From Candidatus Hecatellales archaeon ex4484_218 (GTDB lineage: Archaea > Thermoproteota > Bathyarchaeia > Hecatellales > Hecatellaceae): a DNA stretch of 5,191 nucleotides. The stretch covers positions 1 to 5,191 of the forward strand of contig NJEB01000064.1 of the NCBI GenBank assembly GCA_002254975.1, read 5' to 3'. A model generated the notes under the pieces. The model ran no database searches, was not told where the DNA came from, and saw nothing but the letters and a program-made list of their open reading frames with translations. Positions 1-4,913 of this stretch are shown in pieces (the first letter of the stretch is position 1; the number at the start of each line of letters is the position of its first letter). The position numbers were made by a program, and so were the translations under genes.

Positions 1-298
1 AACATCCGGTTGACTGAGCACAAAAACTGCAACCATATCGTATACAAGCCCACACACCCATCAGGACAATGTTTATGACAATTCAACAACAGCCTTCGTT
101 TATGAGGTTAAGGGTGATGGAGATGCTTTGCTTGAATATGGAGAAAAGTTTAAAGTAGTAGTGAAGGTATCCCAGTTTGACACGAATCTAGCTGCAAACG
201 ACAAGTTTACAATAGAGGTTAAACCTCCAGTTGGTGCTGTGCTTTCAGTTGAAAGATATCTCCCACCAGCACTCGACACTATAATGGACTTAACATAA
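1..298 (+). CDS. flaB: Archaellin (FlaB/ArlB-type) C-terminal part, 5'-truncated, apparent frameshift near base 14
   Basis: This is the 3' end of an archaellin, the subunit of the archaellum filament, which is exported and assembled outside the cell. From base 14 the frame ending in TAA at 296-298 reads LSTKTATISY, later GDGDALLEYGEKFKVVV, and ends FTIEVKPPVGAVLSVERY then PPALDTIMDLT. The patterns 'LLEYGEKF', 'EVKPPxGAVLxxER' and a terminal 'xMDL' are typical of archaellin C-termini. The N-terminal class III signal and hydrophobic helix lie outside the window. In this frame a TGA occurs at 11-13. The neighbouring frame over bases 3-14 reads HPVD, and HPVD followed by LS matches the usual archaellin 'NPVDLS'. 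One base therefore seems to be missing where GAC and CTG share a C. GC is about 40% over 1-300 (my count), higher than the neighbours, perhaps from high expression. The family call is strong; whether the frameshift is real is not known. Confidence 0.88.
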
Positions 299-355
299 AA
301 TGCTACAACTTACGTTAAACCTAGATTAGTGTAAAGTTAAAATAAAAATATTCTA

Positions 356-379
356 TTTTTTTGTCTAAGTTTTTATTTT
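356..379 (+). terminator. Oligo-T terminator after archaellin
   Basis: A run of seven T (356-362), then T5 (370-374) and T4 (376-379), lie 60-80 bases after the archaellin stop and before the next promoter. Archaeal RNA polymerase terminates on such T tracts without needing a hairpin. This suggests the archaellin transcript ends here and the next genes are transcribed separately. Confidence 0.5.
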
Positions 380-410
380 AATAATATTTTAAGCTTACAA
401 AAAGAAGGAA

Positions 411-422
411 AAAATATATAAA
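411..422 (+). promoter_or_regulatory. TATA box of the AbrB-flaG-flaF operon
   Basis: The sequence AAAATATATAAA, preceded by a purine-rich AAGGAAA that could act as a BRE, is a good archaeal TATA box. A transcription start about 25 bases downstream would fall near 440-445, leaving a leader of about 20 bases before the ATG at 463. A weak Shine-Dalgarno-like GGGG sits at 451-454. No comparable TATA element is seen in front of flaG or flaF. Confidence 0.6.
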
Positions 423-462
423 ACTAAAGATATCAAGATTGATATTAATTGGGGTTTAAGTT

Positions 463-1068
463 ATGAGTACTTGGGAAGAGGAAGCAGTATCATTTACAGC
501 TAATATTCGTAGAAGTGGTAGTAGCTATGTTATCACAATCCCATCTGAGCTTTTTCATAGATTTTTATTAAAAGAGGGTCAAACAGTAAGAGTTTATGGT
601 ATGACACGTAAAACTCCTGAATTACAAGGTATGGTTGGAGTTTTTCTGGGAACTTTTCAAGTTGTTGAAAAATATTATGGTATTAGAATAGTTGCAAGAA
701 ATGTTGAGATTGGTAAAGGAATAAAAAGTCCAGAAGAAGAACCTACTAAAGGTATACTTCAAAAGGTTGAGGAAATAGCTGAAAAATATTCAGCTACAGG
801 GATGTTTGTGGATGTTGAGGATGAAAAAGTTGAGATAAGAATTCTTTTTGGATTTATAACTCAAAACTCAATTTTAAAGCCAAAAGCAAAAAATGATGTT
901 AAAAAAATAATGGATGAAATTACAGCTGAAATTAAAAGTGGAGGAGGAATTATCAGTGAGGCTAAAATTTTTGAAGAAAAAACAGAATGGCATGTAGTAG
1001 ACCCAAGTCTTATAGCTAAAAGTCCATACAAGGATACAGAATTTTTAGAGTGGAAATGGAAAATTTAA
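463..1068 (+). CDS. AbrB/SpoVT-fold DNA-binding protein with an unrecognised C-terminal domain
   Basis: This is a 201-residue protein. Residues about 11-46 (FTANIRRSGSSYVITIPSEL, then LLKEGQTVRVYG) have the pattern of an AbrB/MazE/SpoVT swapped-hairpin domain: a beta strand ending in R-x-x-G, the 'ITIPSEL' strand-turn-helix, then 'LKEGQxVxV'. Such domains bind DNA as dimers and are common in archaeal regulators and antitoxins. The remaining 150 or so residues, with a KVEEIAEKYSATG helix near 100 and a GGGI turn near 165, form a domain I do not recognise. It is far longer than a MazE-type antitoxin, and no toxin gene adjoins it. It has its own TATA box and lies 59 bases before flaG, apparently as the first gene of that operon. 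A role in controlling archaellum genes is inferred only from position. The ATG at 463 is supported by the promoter spacing. Confidence 0.78.
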   Translation: MSTWEEEAVSFTANIRRSGSSYVITIPSELFHRFLLKEGQTVRVYGMTRKTPELQGMVGVFLGTFQVVEKYYGIRIVARNVEIGKGIKSPEEEPTKGILQKVEEIAEKYSATGMFVDVEDEKVEIRILFGFITQNSILKPKAKNDVKKIMDEITAEIKSGGGIISEAKIFEEKTEWHVVDPSLIAKSPYKDTEFLEWKWKI

Positions 1069-1127
1069 CTTTTAATGGTTGATTGTTAGTTTAACTGCAG
1101 TTTTTAAGGAAAGAAGGGTAAGAAAAG

Positions 1128-1619
1128 ATGTCGTCTGTTGTTTTAAGTGAAGCTCTTTTAACTGTTGCTGTTGTTGTTGCTGCATCAATTTTTTCTGTGG
1201 TTTTTATTTCAAACTCCCAGTTGTTTGTAGATAGTCAACAGGAAAAAATGTTAAAGTTAGCAGAAAACATGAAGGTTAAGATTGAGATAATATTTGCTGA
1301 TGCTTTACAATCCAATGATACGGTTAAAGTTTGGGTTAAAAATATAGGTCAAAAACCTATACCAAGACAACTAATAGGTTTAGATTCAAACATTTTTCTG
1401 AAAAAAAGAGGTGAAACAGCTTGGAGAATACCTTATAATGTTGATACAAAACCTTCATGGAACTTTATACTACCTAACAACGATGATGAATGGGATCCTG
1501 GAGAAACATTGGAGATTTCTATAGGTCTTCCCAGCGGAACTCTTGGTGTTGGAGATTGGATTGTTAGATTTGTTGCTCCAATTAATGGAGCATATGATGA
1601 TTATGTGTTTTCCTTATAA
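1128..1619 (+). CDS. flaG: Archaellum stator-type protein FlaG (ArlG)
   Basis: This 163-residue protein is of the size usual for FlaG. The N-terminus, MSSVVLSEALLTVAVVVAAS, has the FlaG pattern of S-x-x-x-S-E followed by one hydrophobic helix (about residues 6-28). The outer domain is rich in beta strands, with VKVWVKNIGQKPIP near 65-80, a WDPGETLEI strand near 122-130 and a closing FVAPINGAYDDYVFSL. 'NIG' strands and 'NG..D.Y.FS' endings are common in this family. In studied archaea FlaG and FlaF form a membrane-anchored complex outside the cytoplasmic membrane that ties the archaellum motor to the S-layer. The purine-rich stretch AAGGAAAGAAGGG precedes the ATG. The gene lies 15 bases before flaF, so the two are probably co-transcribed and translated together. 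The reading frame is intact. Confidence 0.85.
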   Translation: MSSVVLSEALLTVAVVVAASIFSVVFISNSQLFVDSQQEKMLKLAENMKVKIEIIFADALQSNDTVKVWVKNIGQKPIPRQLIGLDSNIFLKKRGETAWRIPYNVDTKPSWNFILPNNDDEWDPGETLEISIGLPSGTLGVGDWIVRFVAPINGAYDDYVFSL

Positions 1620-1634
1620 TGAGGGATTAGAAAA

Positions 1635-2213
1635 ATGGGTTTTGGAAGTGTTTTTGCTGCTGTTATCATCAGTTTAACCATTTTTTTTGTTATAGGAAGT
1701 GTAACTTTAACCATAGCCAACTATTAGATGACTATCGATGAAACAAGAGAAAAATGTTTAGAAGCTCTGCTGGAAAGAAGCTTAACAAGCATTAAAATTA
1801 ACAGTATTCAACCGGATGTTGTAAATAATGCTGTGTCAACAATTTACATAGAAGTTTTGAATGATGGAAAAACATCTATAGATGTTGTTGACTTTTCAAA
1901 AATGGATATAATTTTAGAGTATACATCCAATGTTACGGATGAAAGAAGAATTTTATGGTTACCATATAAACAATCAGGACAAACTGATGGTTGGATGGTG
2001 GAGAATGCTTACACAAGATTTAACACATCAGAAGTTATAAACCCCATCAATATTGTAAATTCTAGTGGACAATGGGATCCTGATGAAATATTAAAAATAA
2101 AAATTCAACTATCCTCAACAAATCTAGTAAGAGCAAAAAGTGGGGATTCCATCTTAATATTGGTTTCAACACCTAATGCTGTCAAATCAACACGTCTATA
2201 TGTCTTTTCATAA
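1635..2213 (+). CDS. flaF: Archaellum stator-type protein FlaF (ArlF), interrupted by an in-frame TAG at codon 31
   Basis: From the ATG at 1635 (GAGGG a few bases upstream) the frame reads MGFGSVFAAVIISLTIFFVI and then GSVTLTIANY. This is the short N-terminus and single membrane helix (about residues 4-27) of FlaF. A TAG at 1725-1727 follows, directly abutted by an ATG (1728) in the same frame. That ATG opens 161 more residues: the linker MTIDETREKCLEALLERS, beta strands such as STIYIEVLNDGKTSI, a WDPDEILKIKI strand that parallels FlaG, and an end TRLYVFS. Read through, the protein has 192 positions, a normal FlaF layout. The TAG falls exactly between the anchor and the soluble domain. It could be a CAG-to-TAG or AAG-to-TAG mutation, a translated amber codon (pyrrolysine), a sequence error, or a stop-restart (TAGATG) making two polypeptides. 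The identity as FlaF is firm; the state of the gene is not. Confidence 0.82.
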
Positions 2214-2383
2214 AAACATAAAAAACTAGATTAATGGTTACTGATTTAAGGTTTATTGTACTGTTTAAAACTTAATTGAACATTATTGATTAAAGATTTT
2301 GTTCTTGATTCAAATATTTGTTCTTTACTCATTAGATTGTGTCTACAACTTATACCAGCCTATATTTTTACGGATCTGTTGAG

Positions 2384-2391
2384 GGAGGTGA
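2384..2391 (+). promoter_or_regulatory. Strong Shine-Dalgarno for the winged-helix gene
   Basis: GGAGGTGA is a near-perfect match to the archaeal anti-Shine-Dalgarno sequence and the strongest ribosome site in the window. It lies 8 bases before a TTG at 2400 that is in frame with the winged-helix protein, which favours that start over the ATG at 2445, where no such site is seen. A GTG at 2394 is also in frame but too close. The motif sits inside a GC-rich island, so it might instead belong to a structured RNA. Confidence 0.5.
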
Positions 2392-2399
2392 GGGTGGGC

Positions 2400-2960
2400 T
2401 TGACGTGGAGTAAGCCGTGTAGATTTCCCAGAAAAACTACGTTAATGAACATTCATCACCCAAAAGAATTTCAACAAAGCTTTAAAATTGGAAAAATGTT
2501 TGATGTAGAGACAACACTTTTAAGGAGAATTCAAAAAGAAATGATAAAAACAATCTATGAGTATTCGGAGACCTTTTCTACTGTAGCTTTAAAAATGTTG
2601 GAAAGAAAGTTAAAATCTTTCCATTTTTTACCATGTGAGCTAAGTAACATTGTGGATGAAATACGCTTATTGTTTACATCAGCTAAACAAGGAAAAAGTT
2701 TTAGATGGTCAATAATTATTGTTGGTATTGCTATAATGGAAAAAGATATGAAAGTAATTGAAATTCAGGAAAGAACTGGTTTTCATAGGATTACCGTTTA
2801 CAAGGCGTTAGAAAAACTTAAACAAACAGGATTTGTTAAAAAAGGAGAAAATGGTTGCTGGACGCTTAATGAAAACTGCTGTCCAATATTACATTGGCTT
2901 ACAAGAGGAAAACATCCAATAATTGTACTTCCCCAAATGGATATACAAAAATTTAGTTAA
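2400..2960 (+). CDS. Winged helix-turn-helix transcriptional regulator, probably frameshifted at its 3' end
   Basis: This frame encodes 186 residues. A helix-rich N-terminal part (about 25-95, with FDVETTLLRRIQKEMIKTIY) precedes a winged-helix domain at about 103-155. In it, WSIIIVGIAIMEKDMKVIEI leads to the recognition region ERTGFHRITVYKALEKLKQT and a wing GFVKKGENGCWTLN. This is the MarR/IclR-like layout of a DNA-binding regulator. I chose the TTG at 2400 because of the strong Shine-Dalgarno; the ATG at 2445 is the alternative, and the first 15 residues use GC-rich codons unlike the rest. The frame stops at 2958-2960, but an open +1 frame overlaps from 2923. Removing one C from CCCC at 2931-2934 joins them as IIVLPKWIYKNLVNLINK, so the gene may run on to 3513. 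It occupies the place after flaF where archaellum motor genes might be expected. The target is unknown. Confidence 0.65.
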   Translation: MTWSKPCRFPRKTTLMNIHHPKEFQQSFKIGKMFDVETTLLRRIQKEMIKTIYEYSETFSTVALKMLERKLKSFHFLPCELSNIVDEIRLLFTSAKQGKSFRWSIIIVGIAIMEKDMKVIEIQERTGFHRITVYKALEKLKQTGFVKKGENGCWTLNENCCPILHWLTRGKHPIIVLPQMDIQKFS

Positions 2961-3513
2961 CCTAATTAACAAAATATTATCTGATTTAATCAGCAAAAAT
3001 AATAACATGTTTAGAAATTTTTCTTTCAGCCATCGAGCGTTAGCAAAATTAATCATGCTAAATGAAATTTCAAAAGGATGTTTTAGAAAAAATGGTTTTT
3101 TGTTGTTAGCAAGCAATCATGACACAAAAGAAACTTTCTTTACAATTTTGGGTGAAGAAAAAAGAAAAAACCAAACATTAACAATCATAAAAATGAAAGC
3201 TACCTATCTTAAAAATCTTGAAATAAACTTTAATGTTGTGGGAAGTTGGCTAAAATTTTTTAATCCAGGTAGTGTAGTAAGAATAAGAGAAAAACACAAA
3301 CATTCATCCTCTATAAAAGCTGACATAAAAAAGTTAAATGAAATTTTGGATAAATATTTTGGAAAAAGCTCATGTATTTTAATTTGTAAACTTCCAAAAA
3401 TAAGTAAAAATCTTTTTGTTAAACATGTAAATGTCCATAACATAGAAAAAAAGAAACTAATTTGTGGAAATTCTGAAACTAAGTGTAAAATTAGCTTAAA
3501 AATTTTAGACTAA
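2923..3513 (+). CDS. Unrecognised basic protein, likely the out-of-frame C-terminal half of the preceding regulator
   Basis: The frame is open for 196 codons from just after a TAA at 2920-2922. I do not recognise the family. It is lysine-rich, with a helical start (WIYKNLVNLINKILSDLISK), a probable mixed alpha/beta core (GFLLLASNHDTKETFFTIL, then LTIIKMKATYLKNLEINFNV) and a lysine-rich tail. No hydrophobic membrane helix is evident. The first ATG codons (3007 and 3055) have no Shine-Dalgarno or promoter, and the frame overlaps the winged-helix gene by 38 bases. Both facts suit a continuation of that gene in a shifted frame better than an independent gene. If joined, the product would be about 355-370 residues with the DNA-binding domain in the middle and this part as a possible sensor or dimerisation domain. 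That reading is inference. Confidence 0.5.
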   Translation: MYFPKWIYKNLVNLINKILSDLISKNNNMFRNFSFSHRALAKLIMLNEISKGCFRKNGFLLLASNHDTKETFFTILGEEKRKNQTLTIIKMKATYLKNLEINFNVVGSWLKFFNPGSVVRIREKHKHSSSIKADIKKLNEILDKYFGKSSCILICKLPKISKNLFVKHVNVHNIEKKKLICGNSETKCKISLKILD

Positions 3514-3738
3514 CCATAAAATAGTACCCACAACAAAATAAAATTTTAAAAGCTATTTAAACAATTTTATCCTTACTTTCTGGTTAAAATAAGTTTATGA
3601 GGGTTTGAAAAGGGGTTAAGTTTAGATTTTTTAAAGATTCTAGGAACATTATATCCTAAAACCAAAATTTTTTAACCTAAACAAATGAGGTTTAAATGAT
3701 GCTTAATAAAAATAGTGGGATTTAAATCTGAAGTTTGA
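3514..3738. other. AT-rich spacer without a supported gene
   Basis: This stretch lies between the stop of the preceding open frame and the tRNA 3' end. It holds T runs on the plus strand (3627-3632 and another before 3675) that may end the upstream transcript. An A run at 3708-3712 reads as T5 on the minus strand, where it could end the tRNA-Thr transcript. Open frames here are very short and have no ribosome site. I see no repeat array or recognisable RNA. Confidence 0.5.
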
Positions 3739-3813
3739 AGCCCCGGGCGGGATTTGAACCCGCGACCTGCAACTTACGAGGCTGCCGCTATAACCTGGCT
3801 TAGCTACCGGGGC
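3739..3813 (-). tRNA. tRNA-Thr (anticodon CGU)
   Basis: The minus strand folds as a complete 75-base cloverleaf. The acceptor stem is GCCCCGG with CCGGGGC. The D arm is GCTA/TAGC with a GG-containing loop. The anticodon stem is GCAGC/GTTGC (one G-U pair) with loop CTCGTAA. The variable loop has five bases, and the T arm is GCGGG/CCCGC with TTCAAAT. The anticodon CGT (plus positions 3776-3778) reads ACG, so this is threonine. G1-C72 and C2-G71 agree with known threonine identity elements, and the discriminator base is U. There is no intron, and CCA is not encoded. It is divergent from thiL, with a TATA-like patch about 22 bases before its 5' end. Confidence 0.96.
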
Positions 3814-3830
3814 CTTTTTTCTTCAACCTT

Positions 3831-3840
3831 AAATATTTAT
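3831..3840. promoter_or_regulatory. Shared TATA-like element between tRNA-Thr and thiL
   Basis: AAATATTTAT, within the near-palindrome TTAAATATTTA, is the only good TATA-like patch in the 83-base gap between the divergent genes. Its centre is about 22 bases before the tRNA 5' end, as expected for the minus strand. Read on the plus strand it would start transcription near 3860, just before thiL. Use in both directions is inferred from spacing. Confidence 0.45.
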
Positions 3841-3896
3841 GGTGTAAGTTTTTAAGTTTGTTGAGTAAATTAATGGTTTTGTTGGAAGGGCCTTGT

Positions 3897-4862
3897 ATGG
3901 TTAAGCTTGGTGAAAGAAAAATTATTGAGATGTTTTTAGAGGTTTTTGGTAAACCTTCAAAAAATATTTTACCTTTTGGTGATGATGTTTCCGGTTTTGA
4001 TTTAGGCGGAGGGAGAATAGCTGTTTTAAAGGTTGATATGTTTGTTGATAAAACAGATATGCCTCCTGGAATGAATTATTTTCAAGCTGGATGGAAAGCT
4101 ATAACTATGAGTGTTAGTGATTTTGCAGCTAAAGCTGTAAAACCTCAAACAGTTCTTGTAGGTTTAGGTTTACCATCTAAACTAGGAAAAAAAGAAATAG
4201 AACAAATTGCTTTAGGATTAAAAAAAGCCTCAAAAAATTATGGGTTAAAAATTTTAGGTGGAGATACAAATGAATCTGAAAATTTAACCATTACATCCGT
4301 AATTTTCGGTTTAACCCAAAAAAAGAATTTAATTTTAAGAAGTGGAGCAAAACCTGGAGATTTGCTTGCTGTTTCTGGAAAATTTGGTAAAACAAGTGCT
4401 GGTTTAAAAATTTTGCTTGAAGATATGGACGCTCCATCCAATTTAAAAGAAAAACTTTTAAAACCAGTGTATATGCCTAAAGCTAAACTTGATTTAGGTT
4501 TAAAACTAAAAAAGCTAGGAGCAACCTCAACTATTGATTCAAGTGATGGTTTAGCTTGGAGTCTTCATGAGTTAGCAAAAGCCAGCAATGTTGGATTTAT
4601 CATAAAAAAATTACCCATAGCAAAAGAAGCAAAAATTTTTTCAAAAATTCGTGGATTAGACCCTTTTAACTTAACCTTTTATGGTGGGGAAGAATTTGAA
4701 ATTGTGGGAACATTTAACCCTAAAAAATTTTTTAAAGCTGATAAAACTTTGAGAAAAAAATTTTTGATTATTGGTAAAGTTGTAAAAGAGAAAAAAATTG
4801 TTTATGTTAAGAATGGTTTTGAAAGAGTTGTTGAACCTAAAGGTTGGGAACATTTTGTTTAA
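3897..4862 (+). CDS. thiL: Thiamine-monophosphate kinase ThiL
   Basis: ThiL phosphorylates thiamine monophosphate with ATP and Mg2+ to give thiamine diphosphate, the last step of cofactor synthesis in the cytoplasm. The 321-residue product has the normal family length and the PurM-like signature motifs in order. These are LGERKII at the start (4-10), FGDDV (27-31), VDMFVDKTDMPPGM (46-59), GWKAITMSVSDFAAK (65-79), GGDTN (121-125), VSGKFGKTSAGL (157-168), IDSSDGLAWSL (211-221) and YGGEEFEI (260-267). The aspartates of GDD, VSD, GGDT and SSDG are the expected metal and nucleotide ligands. I chose the ATG at 3897 because MVKLGER matches the family N-terminus. An ATG at 3873 and a TTG at 3858 are in frame and would add 8 or 13 residues. 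The gene is a single intact frame, divergent from tRNA-Thr and convergent with the fmdE-like remnant 17 bases away. The motif variants are of archaeal type. Confidence 0.95.
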   Translation: MVKLGERKIIEMFLEVFGKPSKNILPFGDDVSGFDLGGGRIAVLKVDMFVDKTDMPPGMNYFQAGWKAITMSVSDFAAKAVKPQTVLVGLGLPSKLGKKEIEQIALGLKKASKNYGLKILGGDTNESENLTITSVIFGLTQKKNLILRSGAKPGDLLAVSGKFGKTSAGLKILLEDMDAPSNLKEKLLKPVYMPKAKLDLGLKLKKLGATSTIDSSDGLAWSLHELAKASNVGFIIKKLPIAKEAKIFSKIRGLDPFNLTFYGGEEFEIVGTFNPKKFFKADKTLRKKFLIIGKVVKEKKIVYVKNGFERVVEPKGWEHFV

Positions 4863-4863
4863 C

Positions 4864-4913
4864 AATAAAAATTTCTTTTTCAGATGTTAATAAAAATTTC
4901 TTTTTCAGATGTT
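4864..4913. repeat. Perfect 25-bp tandem duplication
   Basis: Two identical 25-base units, 4864-4888 and 4889-4913, stand head to tail with no mismatch (AATAAAAATTTC... to ...CAGATGTT). They begin just after the thiL stop and cover the 3' end of the minus-strand fmdE-like frame. Because 25 is not a multiple of three, the second copy shifts that frame and creates its TGA at 4880-4882. Confidence 0.93.

Noticed and set aside
463..1068. MazE-like antitoxin of a toxin-antitoxin pair.
   Set aside because: The protein is 201 residues, far longer than such antitoxins, and its neighbours are archaellum genes, not a toxin.
2286..2399. An N-terminal extension of the winged-helix protein from a TTG at 2286.
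   Set aside because: The added sequence has no Shine-Dalgarno and a composition unlike the rest. The strong ribosome site at 2384-2391 points to the TTG at 2400.
2889..3443. Minus-strand open frames opposite the winged-helix and following gene.
   Set aside because: They run antisense to better plus-strand coding sequence, have low-complexity hydrophobic or lysine-rich products, and have no start signals.
3695..3731. Possible C/D box small RNA: ATGATG (3696-3701) and CTGA (3728-3731).
   Set aside because: Box C has a wrong last base, there is no clear D'/C' pair, and the spacing is shorter than usual. These motifs are expected by chance.
4238..4865. Minus-strand open frames inside thiL.
   Set aside because: ThiL is unambiguous over this span and these frames only mirror its AT-rich codons.
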